Shown here: positions 1-7,082 of the stretch, in pieces
How positions within the stretch are numbered: position 1 is the stretch's first letter
How the letters are laid out: each line of letters begins with the position of its first letter
Assembly: GCA_029861675.1 (NCBI GenBank)
Contig: JAOTYV010000142.1
Span: 1-11,536 of the forward strand
Origin: Alphaproteobacteria bacterium
Lineage (GTDB): Bacteria > Pseudomonadota > Alphaproteobacteria > UBA8366
Direction: 5' to 3'
DNA length: 11,536 nucleotides
Program-made: the position numbers and the translations under genes
The notes under the pieces: model-generated
What the model saw: only the letters and a program-made list of their open reading frames with translations
Databases searched by the model: none
What the model was told of the DNA's origin: nothing

Positions 1-1335
1 TTCGTCGAGTTCCGCCATCTCGGCGATACCGCCGGCGTTGTCCGTAACCGGTCCGTAGGCATCGAGCGCCACCACCATGCCCGCGAGAGCCAACATGGCG
101 GTAACGGCAACGGCAATGCCAAACAGGCCCGCCAGCATGTAGGTCGCGATTATGGCGGCGCAAATCAGCAGCGCCGGGATCGCGGTCGCTTCCATTGAAA
201 TGGCCAGCCCCTGGATGACATTGGTGCCATGGCCCGTGGTCGACGACTGGGCGATCGAGCGAACCGGGCGATACTCGGTGCTGGTATAGTATTCGGTGAC
301 CCAGATGATCAGCCCGGTCAGCAAGAGACCGATGACGCCGCAAAGGAACAGGCTCATGCCGGTGAAGGACTGCCCGCCGGCGTTGAAGACGGTATCCATG
401 CCAAGCAGGGTATCGGTAACCGGCCAAAGCGCTCCCGCCGACAGCACGGCGCCGGCGATAAAGCCCTTATAAAGAGCCCCCATGATGCTCTGGCTCGCGC
501 CAAGCCGCACGAAGAACGTCGAAATTACCGAGGTCAGGATACACACCGCTCCGATCACCAGCGGGTAAAGCATCAACGGTCCGGCGATCGCCTGTCCAAC
601 GAACAGGATCGACGCCAGAACCATGGTCGCCACAACGGACACGACATAGGTCTCGAACAAATCCGCTGCCATGCCGGCGCAGTCGCCGACATTGTCGCCG
701 ACATTGTCGGCAATCACCGCGGGATTGCGCGGGTCGTCCTCGGGGATGCCCGCTTCCACTTTGCCGACCAGGTCAGCGCCCACATCGGCGCCCTTGGTAA
801 AGATGCCGCCGCCCAATCGCGCGAAGATCGAAATCAGCGATGCCCCAAACCCAAGTCCGACCAGCGGATCGACCAGCGCCCGGCCACTCGCGCCATCGCT
901 CAGCAGGAACCAGTACGTCCCCGCCACTGCGAACAACGCCAGCCCCGCGACCAGCATCCCGGTTACCGAACCGGCCTTGAAGGAGACCGCAAGCCCTTCC
1001 GCCAACCCGGTGCGGGCGGCTTCCGTGGTGCGGACATTCGCCCGAACCGAGACGAGCATGCCGATATATCCGGTCGCGCCGGACAGCACCGCGCCGATCA
1101 CGTAGGCCGCAGCGACCTGCCAGCCGAGCAGGAAGTAAAGGATGAGTGCGATCACAATTCCAACGATGCCGATCGCCGTGTATTGACGATTGAGATAGGC
1201 CCCGGCGCCTTCCTGGATTGCGCCGGCAATCTCCTGCATCCGCTCGGAACCGGCGCTCGCGGTCCAAACGGACCGGCCTGCAACTATTCCATAAGCAATG
1301 GCCACCGCAACACAAACGAAGACGAATACGAGCAT
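1..1335 (-). CDS. hppA: Membrane-bound pyrophosphate-energized ion pump (H+-PPase), N-terminal part, cut by window edge
   Basis: Integral membrane pump that couples hydrolysis of pyrophosphate to translocation of H+ (or Na+) across the membrane. The reading frame from the ATG at 1335 runs open to position 1, giving exactly 445 codons of a family usually near 700 residues. Visible hallmarks are an N-terminal hydrophobic segment (residues 1-20), GAYLNRQY near 45-52, the substrate loop [20 protein letters not shown] (175-194), DDPRNP (200-205) and [12 protein letters not shown] (210-221), which hold the Mg-pyrophosphate ligands, then [11 protein letters not shown] and, near the cut, [16 protein letters not shown] lies in frame 7 codons upstream with no other start between, which supports this ATG. 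The residue separating K+-dependent from K+-independent enzymes (Ala or Lys in the GNTT motif) lies just past the edge, so the subclass cannot be read. It is separated from the upstream MFS gene by 185 bp, enough for its own promoter. Identification is secure; ion specificity is unknown. Confidence 0.97.
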   Translation of the reverse strand, partial: MLVFVFVCVAVAIAYGIVAGRSVWTASAGSERMQEIAGAIQEGAGAYLNRQYTAIGIVGIVIALILYFLLGWQVAAAYVIGAVLSGATGYIGMLVSVRANVRTTEAARTGLAEGLAVSFKAGSVTGMLVAGLALFAVAGTYWFLLSDGASGRALVDPLVGLGFGASLISIFARLGGGIFTKGADVGADLVGKVEAGIPEDDPRNPAVIADNVGDNVGDCAGMAADLFETYVVSVVATMVLASILFVGQAIAGPLMLYPLVIGAVCILTSVISTFFVRLGASQSIMGALYKGFIAGAVLSAGALWPVTDTLLGMDTVFNAGGQSFTGMSLFLCGVIGLLLTGLIIWVTEYYTSTEYRPVRSIAQSSTTGHGTNVIQGLAISMEATAIPALLICAAIIATYMLAGLFGIAVAVTAMLALAGMVVALDAYGPVTDNAGGIAEMAELDE

Positions 1336-1441
1336 TTCCCGAACCTGGATTTGTTATTGAGAAATCGATGAAACGTGGCGTCGCGCGACCCGTGTACTCC
1401 CCCAAAATCGCGAATCGAATGGGCTGCCGCGAAGCGGCCGG

Positions 1442-1470
1442 AACATGCCAGAACACGGGGACGATGGCAA
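1442..1470 (-). promoter_or_regulatory. Possible sigma70-type promoter for hppA
   Basis: On the minus strand a TTGCCA (1470-1465) is followed after exactly 17 bp by CATGTT (1447-1442). The -35 element matches consensus at 5 of 6 positions; the -10 is weak. It sits about 107 bp upstream of the hppA ATG in the only gap over 110 bp within the minus-strand block. The leader would begin with a small GCCGC/GCGGC hairpin (1426-1438). Visual assignment only. Confidence 0.35.
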
Positions 1471-1520
1471 CCGCCGATCCCTTCCGGATGGTCCAGGATC
1501 ACGCGGTCCGGCGCACGCCC

Positions 1521-2744
1521 CTACCGCTGTGTCTTCGCTTGGCAGCGGCGCATCAGCGCCAACCAGATCAAGGATGCCAGCACGAACAGGATCGGCGCCA
1601 CGCCGGCCAAGTTGACCGCGCCCCAGCCGAAGCTGTGCTCGACCCATCCGGATGCCAGCGCCGCCGCTGAAACCATTGAAAATACGAGAAAGTCGTTCAA
1701 CGCCTGAACTTTCGCCTTTTCCTCCGGCGCGTATGTGCTGATGAGCAGCGTCGTGCCGCCGACAAACAGGAAATTCCAGCCGAGCCCAAGCAGAACCAAC
1801 CCGGCCCAAAAATGCCAAACGCCGGTACCGTTCAAATTGACCGCAATGCACAGAAGCATCAGCACCGCGCCGGCGAAAATCATCCATACCTCGCCGAATC
1901 GCTTGATCAGGTGTCCGGTGAAAAAGCTCGGCGCGTACATGCCAAGGATATGCCACTGAATGACCCAGGCCGCGTCATCGAAAATATGGCCGTATGAGAC
2001 CATCGCCAACGGAGTCGCCGTCATCACAAAGGTCATGATGGTATAGCCGATCATGGCGGCCAGCACGGCCACGACGAAGGCCGGCTGGCGGGCGATGACC
2101 GATAAGGCCCTGCCGCTGCTGGCGCGCTCCTCGGCGCGAGGCACCGGTATATCGACCCGCGTAAGCAACATGATCGTCACGACGGAAAGCCCCATCATGG
2201 CGGTGAACCCGCCGGCAAACATGACCGGCGAGAAGAGATCACGGCTCCATTTCGCGAGTTCCGGGCCGATAACCGCCGCAATGACGCCGCCTGCCAGAAC
2301 GAAGGAAATCGCCCGGCTCTTGAATGCCTCGCTGGCGGTATCGGCCGCGGCGAAGCGATAGTATTGCCAGATCGCATTATGGGCGCCGAAGATCAATCCG
2401 GCCGCGGCAAATAGCCAAAAGCTTTGGGCGAAGATCGCATAGGTGGCGAGCGCCGCGCCGCTCATCCCGATCAACTGGCCGGCGATGAATATCGTGCGCC
2501 GGCCGAAGCGCCGCATCAGCAGTGACGCGGGAACCGTGGCCGTCATGGTGGCCACCCATTGCAACGCCAAAGGCAAGGTTGCCAGTGCCTTGTCCGGCGC
2601 AATCGTCTGTGCCACCAACGGCGACGTCGCCAGCACGAGCGAACTGCCCGACATCGAGAGCGCGAGCGAGAACGACAACAGAACGACATTGCTCCGGGTC
2701 GGGTCGCGGCCGGCCACGGCCCCCCCTGGATAATCCGATGTCAT
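1521..2744 (-). CDS. Major facilitator superfamily permease, substrate unknown
   Basis: A 407-residue, strongly hydrophobic protein of the length and pattern of a 12-helix MFS secondary transporter in the cytoplasmic membrane. Repeated membrane-spanning stretches run from about residue 20 to 400. A motif-A-like loop, LMRRFGRR (76-83), lies between helices 2 and 3, followed by YRFAAAD (129-135) and SRAISFVLAGGVIAAVIGPE (143-162). A central charged loop, RVDIPVPRAEERASSGR, separates the two halves. There is no signal peptide beyond the first helix and no fused domain. It starts 28 bp after the stop of the FliL-like gene and ends 185 bp before hppA, so co-transcription from upstream is plausible. 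The ribosome-binding site is weak (AGGGA about 14 bases from the ATG). A run of seven G (minus strand, 2726-2720) falls in codons 6 to 9. Neither sequence nor context identifies a substrate; neighbouring vitamin genes hint at, but do not show, a metabolite exporter. Confidence 0.88.
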   Translation of the reverse strand: MTSDYPGGAVAGRDPTRSNVVLLSFSLALSMSGSSLVLATSPLVAQTIAPDKALATLPLALQWVATMTATVPASLLMRRFGRRTIFIAGQLIGMSGAALATYAIFAQSFWLFAAAGLIFGAHNAIWQYYRFAAADTASEAFKSRAISFVLAGGVIAAVIGPELAKWSRDLFSPVMFAGGFTAMMGLSVVTIMLLTRVDIPVPRAEERASSGRALSVIARQPAFVVAVLAAMIGYTIMTFVMTATPLAMVSYGHIFDDAAWVIQWHILGMYAPSFFTGHLIKRFGEVWMIFAGAVLMLLCIAVNLNGTGVWHFWAGLVLLGLGWNFLFVGGTTLLISTYAPEEKAKVQALNDFLVFSMVSAAALASGWVEHSFGWGAVNLAGVAPILFVLASLIWLALMRRCQAKTQR

Positions 2745-2772
2745 TTTGGTTGCCGATCCCTAGGAGTTTGGC

Positions 2773-3243
2773 TCAGTTGGATTGTGCGGCACGCTCGAAC
2801 GCACCTTGAATCAGCACATTCTTGACCTTGCCCTTGCCGACCGTCCTGTCGCTGGCCCGCTTGAGGCGCCGTCTCACCGCTTTGACGTTGATTCCGCCGC
2901 TACCCGGCGACCGATAGGCGTAGTAATCGAAGAGGTCTTTGATGAAGGCGTCCTTCAGCCTTGGAAAGACCAATCGAACCTCATCCTTCGTGTTTTCATC
3001 ATGCATTTCAAGGGTAATGCGAAACAGGACATATTTCTGAATCTCGCGGTTGCGGATAATCGGTATCACCAGGTTCTTGACGTTCAGATAGACCGGATCC
3101 GCGGTGATATTTGCCGACCCCTCCAGCTCCGCCGTCTTCTGATCTTCCGGCGTCTCGGCGTCCTGTCCCTGCAAAAAGAAAAACGCCGCCCCGCCGCCCG
3201 CAAGCAGCAGCACGACCAAAACGATTATGATTACCAGTTTCAT
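2773..3243 (-). CDS. FliL-domain single-pass membrane protein outside a flagellar cluster
   Basis: A 156-residue protein with a short cytoplasmic start, one N-terminal transmembrane helix (about 3-26, very rich in Val, Ile, Leu and Gly), a Gln/Asp/Glu-rich linker (28-45) and a periplasmic domain. That domain carries the FliL pattern: VYLNVKNLVIPIIRNREIQK, then YVLFRITLEM, VRLVFPRLKDAFIKDLFDYY and a basic C-terminal helix. Canonical FliL is associated with the flagellar basal body and stator, where it affects torque and surface sensing. No flagellar gene is in the window, so a motility role is not shown. It lies between thiL and the MFS gene, 102 bp after thiL, and the leader shows no strong ribosome-binding site. 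Family assignment is by motif pattern and length; function here is open. It may be a paralogue working with another membrane complex. Confidence 0.75.
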   Translation of the reverse strand: MKLVIIIVLVVLLLAGGGAAFFFLQGQDAETPEDQKTAELEGSANITADPVYLNVKNLVIPIIRNREIQKYVLFRITLEMHDENTKDEVRLVFPRLKDAFIKDLFDYYAYRSPGSGGINVKAVRRRLKRASDRTVGKGKVKNVLIQGAFERAAQSN

Positions 3244-3292
3244 CGACCGCTCTGCCGGGTACCGATCCTATTCCGCCGGGCCATGATCGGCA

Positions 3293-3308
3293 CGCCGGTC
3301 AACCGGCG
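3293..3308 (-). other. Small hairpin between thiL and the fliL-like gene
   Basis: A perfect 6-bp GC-rich inverted repeat (3293-3298 with 3303-3308) flanks a 4-base loop in the 102-bp gap after thiL. No T-tract follows in the minus direction, so it is not a standard intrinsic terminator. It could stabilise or process the mRNA 3' end of the upstream genes. The rest of the gap shows no gene. Confidence 0.3.
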
Positions 3309-3345
3309 GTAGGTATACCGCCCACTGCCGCGCCACGCCAAAGGA

Positions 3346-4332
3346 TTATCGATGGGTGTAGCCGGTCGCCGAAAAGGTCATGGGCTGTCCCTGCCCGTCC
3401 AGCACGCGCACGCCGGCGCCGGCTTCGATCAATCCGATCTCCGTCATCGGCAGCCCAACCGTCGCCGACAAAGCCGCAACCGCCGGTCCGGCATCGGCGG
3501 GCACGGTGAACAGCAGTTCATAGTCGTCCCCGCCGGTGAGAACGGTCTCGCGCAGGTCGGGCGTGCCCGCGACCGCATTTCCGGCCGCTTTCGACAGGGG
3601 AACGCGGTCGCATTCGACGACCCCCGCCACGCCGGAAACATCCGCGATATGGCCGAGATCTCCGACCAGACCATCCGAGACGTCCATGGCGGCGGTTGCC
3701 AAGCCGACAAGCCCGGCGCCGACGGCCAGACGGGGCTGCGGCAACCGGTATCGATCGGCCAGCCAATCCCGGTCTGCGGTGCCCAGCATCGATAGCTCGC
3801 CCCTGAGCGCGCGCAGACCGAGCGCACCGTCGCCGATCGTACCGCTCACAAAGATACGATCGCCCGGCCGCGCGCCTCCGCGGCGCAAGGCGCCGCCTTG
3901 TTTAACCTCGCCGAAGGCGGTTACGGTCAGGCACATCGGGCCTGGGATCGACACGCTGTCGCCGCCGGCAAGGGCGACATCAAAGGCCGCCTGATCCACG
4001 GCGAGACCGGCGGTAAAATCCGCCAGCCACGCATCCTCGATCGACGACGGCAGGGCGAGGTTCAGCGTATAGCACCGCGCGGTGGCCCCCATTCCCGCAA
4101 TGTCGGAAAGGTTGACCCGCAACAATTTGCGCGCGATGAGCGCTGCGGGCTCGTCGCCGATAAAATGCACGCCGGCGACCATGGTATCGGTGGTCACCAC
4201 CAGATCGCAGCCCGTGGTTGGGGGGATGATTGCGGCGTCGTCGCGCAATCCGAATGCGCCGGGCCAGCCCGCCGCCAAGGGAGCCAGATAGCGTTCTATC
4301 CGATCGAATTCACCCGTCCGAACCGGCGTCAT
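3346..4332 (-). CDS. thiL: Thiamine-monophosphate kinase
   Basis: Phosphorylates thiamine monophosphate with ATP to thiamine diphosphate, the active coenzyme, in the cytoplasm. The 328-residue product shows the PurM/ThiL fold motifs in order: GEFDRIERYL near the N-terminus, GLRDDAAII (Mg/ATP-binding aspartates), VVTTDTMVAGVHF, KLLRVNLSDIAGMGA, ALAGGDSVSIPGP, then the C-terminal half with GDRIFVSGTIGDGALGL, AMDVSDGLVGDLGHIA, LTGGDDYELLFTVP and a terminal ATGYTHR. Length is normal. The frame stays open upstream to 4443, but residues before 4341 are the antisense-like overlap with nusB. I chose the ATG at 4332 because TGEFDRIERYL then sits near the start as in homologues, and a GGATGG lies five bases upstream; the ATG at 4341 is the alternative. 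It overlaps the 3' end of nusB by 23 bp, which indicates translational coupling. Identification is secure. Confidence 0.95.
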   Translation of the reverse strand: MTPVRTGEFDRIERYLAPLAAGWPGAFGLRDDAAIIPPTTGCDLVVTTDTMVAGVHFIGDEPAALIARKLLRVNLSDIAGMGATARCYTLNLALPSSIEDAWLADFTAGLAVDQAAFDVALAGGDSVSIPGPMCLTVTAFGEVKQGGALRRGGARPGDRIFVSGTIGDGALGLRALRGELSMLGTADRDWLADRYRLPQPRLAVGAGLVGLATAAMDVSDGLVGDLGHIADVSGVAGVVECDRVPLSKAAGNAVAGTPDLRETVLTGGDDYELLFTVPADAGPAVAALSATVGLPMTEIGLIEAGAGVRVLDGQGQPMTFSATGYTHR

Positions 4333-4816
4333 GGGTGCCATCCACCGTGTTCGTTTGCTGTTTCCGGTGCCGGGCGACACGGTCGAGCACTGCGTTGACC
4401 AGGGCCGGCTCGCGTTCATTGAAGAATGCATCCGCAACGGCAACGTATTCGTTGATCGTCAACGCGGAGTCGATGTCGTCGCGGTCATGCAGCTCATACG
4501 CGCCGGCCCGCAGGATGACCCGCATCAAGACTTCAAGCCGATCCAGCCGGCGGTCCTTATCGAGCGCATCATTCAAGAATCCATCCAAGCGGGGCCGATC
4601 CCCGGTCGCGCCCCGGACAATATCGGCGAACAGGGTCATATCGATTTCGGACGGCGCCGTCGGCGGCTCGGTATCGCCGAGGCGATGACCGCTGAAATCG
4701 GCGATCACCGATTCAACCGGCTCGTTGCCGAATTCAAGCTGGTACAATGCCTGAACCGCCGCGACACGGGCGCCGCGCCGCAATCGCCCGATCGAAGATC
4801 CGGCAGGATTATTCAT
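4310..4816 (-). CDS. nusB: Transcription antitermination factor NusB
   Basis: Small all-helical RNA-binding protein that pairs with NusE (ribosomal protein S10) on boxA RNA and promotes antitermination, mainly of rRNA operons. The 168-residue sequence contains RRGARVAAVQALYQLEF at the N-terminus (arginine-rich boxA-binding helix), RLEVLMRVILRAGAYEL in the middle and INEYVAVADAFFNEREPALVNAVLDRVAR near the end, the usual order for NusB. A short polar tail follows. The frame extends upstream to 4864, but the ATG at 4816 overlaps the ribH stop as ATGA, the standard coupling arrangement, and gives the usual N-terminus. The ribH-nusB-thiL order is a common proteobacterial arrangement. Expression is likely set by the long operon and by coupling to ribH. 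Confidence 0.95.
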   Translation of the reverse strand: MNNPAGSSIGRLRRGARVAAVQALYQLEFGNEPVESVIADFSGHRLGDTEPPTAPSEIDMTLFADIVRGATGDRPRLDGFLNDALDKDRRLDRLEVLMRVILRAGAYELHDRDDIDSALTINEYVAVADAFFNEREPALVNAVLDRVARHRKQQTNTVDGTHDAGSDG

Positions 4817-5268
4817 GAGGATTGGACAGCGAAGCGGCGCCGCAAGGCAACCATGCGCAAACACGCTTCCACGGCGGCGCGGCCCTTGTCGCCCTGATCC
4901 TGCGCCGCCCTTGCCCAGGCTTGGTCACGGTTCTCGCAGGTCAAAATGCCATAACCAATGGCCAGCCCGTCGCGGACGGACAGGTCCATCAGGCCGCGCG
5001 CGCTTTCCTGGCACACATAATCGTAATGCGTGGTTTCACCGCGGATGACGCAGCCGAGGGCCACGTAACCATCGAAGCCGCCCGCCCCGCCGGCACGTGC
5101 CGCGTGGGCGATCGCGCCGGGTATTTCGAACGCACCCGGCACCGCCAGCCGCTCGAACCGGGCGCCGGATGCCGACAGTGCGGCTTCTGCGCCTCGGCCC
5201 ATTTCATCCGCAAGCTCCTCGTAAAAGCGGGCCTCGACAACCAGGATATTCGGCGATGTCTCGTTCAT
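4813..5268 (-). CDS. ribH: 6,7-dimethyl-8-ribityllumazine synthase
   Basis: Penultimate step of riboflavin synthesis: condenses 5-amino-6-ribitylamino-uracil with 3,4-dihydroxy-2-butanone 4-phosphate to give lumazine. The 151-residue protein has the family landmarks VPGAFEIPGA (43-52, substrate binding), ALGCVIRGETTHYDYVC (70-86) with the catalytic His81 in place, and GYGILTCENRDQAWAR followed by GDKGRAAVEA, where the phosphate-binding loop normally reads G-N-K-G; here the Asn is Asp. Length and start are typical. It begins 10 bp after the ribBX stop without a clear Shine-Dalgarno sequence, which suggests coupling to ribBX translation, and its TGA overlaps the nusB ATG. In this family the enzyme commonly assembles as pentamers or 60-mer capsids; the sequence does not show which. 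Confidence 0.97.
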   Translation of the reverse strand: MNETSPNILVVEARFYEELADEMGRGAEAALSASGARFERLAVPGAFEIPGAIAHAARAGGAGGFDGYVALGCVIRGETTHYDYVCQESARGLMDLSVRDGLAIGYGILTCENRDQAWARAAQDQGDKGRAAVEACLRMVALRRRFAVQSS

Positions 5269-5278
5269 TGAGCGGTAT

Positions 5279-6436
5279 TCAATCTATGGCAATCGGACGT
5301 TGCTCGACGACCTTCAAGCCGTATCCGTCGAGCCCGACGATGGTCCGTTTTGTGTTGGACAGCAAAATCATTTCGCTGACACCGAGGTCGAGCAGGATTT
5401 GCGCACCCACGCCATAGTCGCGCAAGGCGCGCCGGGCGATCGGCTCGCCATTGCCATTGGCTTCGCGCGCCGCCACCTGTTCCGACAGATATGTCGGGTG
5501 CGGTTCGCGGATCAGCACGATCGCGCCCTTGCCCGTCCGGTCGATCATTTGCATCGCGGTATGCAGCTCGTCGCCGCGCCCGCTTTCCGCGTCGCCCAAG
5601 ACGTCGTCGAGCAGGTTGATGGCGTGCATCCGCACCATCACCGGACCGCCTTCCGACAGGTCGCCTTTGACCAGGGCGATATGTTCCGCATAGGAGGTCT
5701 TGTCGACAAAGACGTAGATCCTAAACTCTCCGCCGAACCGGCTCACCAGCGTGGTTTCGCCGATCCGCTCCACGCTCCGGTCGTTACGCAACCGGTAGGC
5801 GATGAGATCGGCGATGGAACCGACTTTCAGGCCGTGAAATTGCGCGAACGGGATCAGATCGTTGAGCCGGGCCATCGTCCCGTCTTCATTCATGATCTCA
5901 CAGATCACGCCGGACGGATTTAACCCGGCCAGCCGCGAAATATCGACCGCCGCCTCCGTATGGCCGGTCCGCACGAGCACGCCGCCTTCCCGCGCCATCA
6001 GGGGAAATACGTGACCGGGCGTCCCTATGTCTTTTGGCCCCCGTTCCGGATCGATCGCCACCGCGACGGTACGCGCGCGGTCCGGGGCCGAGATGCCGGT
6101 CGTGACGCCTTCCGTCGCCTCGATCGAGACCGTGAAAGCGGTCTGATGGCGGCTTTGATTTTTCTGGCTCATCAAATCGAGGCCGAGATTTTCGCACCGC
6201 TTCCGGGTCAAGGCGAGGCAGATCAAGCCGCGGCCGTACTTCGCCATGAAGTTTATGGCGTCCGGCGTCGTCATCTGCGCCGGGATCACCAAATCGCCTT
6301 CGTTCTCGCGTTCCTCGTCATCGACGAGGATGAACATGCGCCCATTGCGGGCATCGTCGATGATGTCCTCGATCGGCGACAGGAAGGACAAGTCCTCCGC
6401 CGCCCGCGCGACTGCTTGTTTGCTTACCGTCCGCAT
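5279..6436 (-). CDS. ribBX: DHBP synthase fused to a degenerate GTP cyclohydrolase II-like domain (RibBX type)
   Basis: The N-terminal half (about residues 17-220 counted from the ATG at 6436) is 3,4-dihydroxy-2-butanone 4-phosphate synthase, which converts ribulose-5-phosphate into the four-carbon riboflavin precursor. It has the acidic active-site loop DDEERENEGD (39-48), GRGLICLAL, FTVSIEATEGVTTGIS, TPGHVFPL and RTGHTEAAVDISRLAGL (157-173). The C-terminal half (about 225-385) has the fold-related end of GTP cyclohydrolase II but not its chemistry: the three zinc cysteines align with Asn274, Ser285 and Arg287, and the QEGR-type loop is replaced by REPHPTYL. This matches the RibBX variant known in Proteobacteria rather than a bifunctional RibBA. 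The start is uncertain: the ATG at 6436 has no ribosome-binding site, whereas a TTG at 6457 in frame has GGGAG seven bases upstream and adds seven residues. It lies 34 bp or less after ribE. Confidence 0.93.
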   Translation of the reverse strand: MRTVSKQAVARAAEDLSFLSPIEDIIDDARNGRMFILVDDEERENEGDLVIPAQMTTPDAINFMAKYGRGLICLALTRKRCENLGLDLMSQKNQSRHQTAFTVSIEATEGVTTGISAPDRARTVAVAIDPERGPKDIGTPGHVFPLMAREGGVLVRTGHTEAAVDISRLAGLNPSGVICEIMNEDGTMARLNDLIPFAQFHGLKVGSIADLIAYRLRNDRSVERIGETTLVSRFGGEFRIYVFVDKTSYAEHIALVKGDLSEGGPVMVRMHAINLLDDVLGDAESGRGDELHTAMQMIDRTGKGAIVLIREPHPTYLSEQVAAREANGNGEPIARRALRDYGVGAQILLDLGVSEMILLSNTKRTIVGLDGYGLKVVEQRPIAID

Positions 6437-6470
6437 TGATTCGCGTTTCGAGGCCAATTCTCCACTCCCA

Positions 6471-7073
6471 TCATTGACCCATTTGAAGCCGTGCAACATA
6501 TCGGGCGACCTGATCCACCTCAAGGTTTACCAAGTCGCCGGGCTGCACCGCGCCGAAAGTGGTCTTCTCAGCCGTATGCGGAATGATGTTAACGCCAAAT
6601 CGATGGCCATCAACCTCATTGACCGTCAGCGAAACGCCGTCGAGCGCAACCGACCCCTTGGCGGCGATGAACCGGCTCAGCTCCGCCGGCGCTTCGAAAA
6701 CATACCGGATGCTGTCGCCATCGGGACGGCGATCGGCCACCTCCGCCACCCCGTCCACATGGCCCGAAACCAGATGACCGTCGAGGTGATCGCCCAGCCT
6801 CAACGACCGTTCCAGATTGACCCGGCCATCCGCGCGCCAGCCGCCCAGCGTGGTGCAGGCCACCGTCTCTGCGGAAACGTCGACGGAGAACCACCGGGCA
6901 TCCGCGCCGTCGCCGGACTCTACCACCGTCAGGCATGCGCCGGAGCAGGCGATCGACGCGCCGATTGCAAGCGATTCCACCGGGTATGCGGTCTCGATCG
7001 CGAGCCGAAGTCCGCCCGCCTGGGCGTCCGCAGACCGAACCCGGCCGAGATCGGTGATTAATCCCGTGAACAT
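6471..7073 (-). CDS. ribE: Riboflavin synthase, alpha chain
   Basis: Last step of riboflavin synthesis: dismutation of two lumazine molecules into riboflavin and the pyrimidine precursor. The 200-residue protein shows two tandem beta-barrel repeats typical of the trimeric enzyme. The first begins MFTGLITDLGRV and contains ASIACSGACLTVV, FSVDVSAETVACTTLGGW and the GHLVSGHVDGVAEV turn. The second has FEAPAELSRFIAAKGSVALD, GVSLTVNEVDGHRFGVNIIP and HTAEKTTFGAVQPGDLVNLE. The N-terminal MFTG is itself part of the active site, which confirms the start at 7073. A short AGG overlapping the ribD stop codon provides the ribosome-binding site, with only 9 bp between the genes. Called ribC in some naming schemes. 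Identification is secure. Confidence 0.97.
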   Translation of the reverse strand: MFTGLITDLGRVRSADAQAGGLRLAIETAYPVESLAIGASIACSGACLTVVESGDGADARWFSVDVSAETVACTTLGGWRADGRVNLERSLRLGDHLDGHLVSGHVDGVAEVADRRPDGDSIRYVFEAPAELSRFIAAKGSVALDGVSLTVNEVDGHRFGVNIIPHTAEKTTFGAVQPGDLVNLEVDQVARYVARLQMGQ

Positions 7074-7082
7074 ACGGGTAAC

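Noticed and set aside
673..710. Short tandem repeat GCCGACATTGTC
   Set aside because: It encodes the conserved DNVGDNVGD motif of the pyrophosphatase and is explained by the protein sequence.
229..1371. Long plus-strand open frame of 380 codons opposite hppA
   Set aside because: It is antisense to a clearly recognisable H+-PPase, is rich in Arg, Asp, His and Gln with no domain pattern, and is the usual shadow of a GC-rich gene.
2760..2778. A stretch resembling the 5' end of 16S rRNA (AGTTTGGCTCAG)
   Set aside because: Only about a dozen bases match; the sequence on both sides belongs to the MFS and fliL-like genes, and no further rRNA features are present.
4333..4443. N-terminal extension of thiL to 4443
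   Set aside because: The extra 37 residues overlap nusB, are rich in Ser, Arg and Thr, and do not resemble any ThiL N-terminus.
4817..4864. N-terminal extension of nusB to 4864
   Set aside because: The extra 16 residues lie inside ribH, and the ATG at 4816 forms a standard ATGA overlap with the ribH stop.
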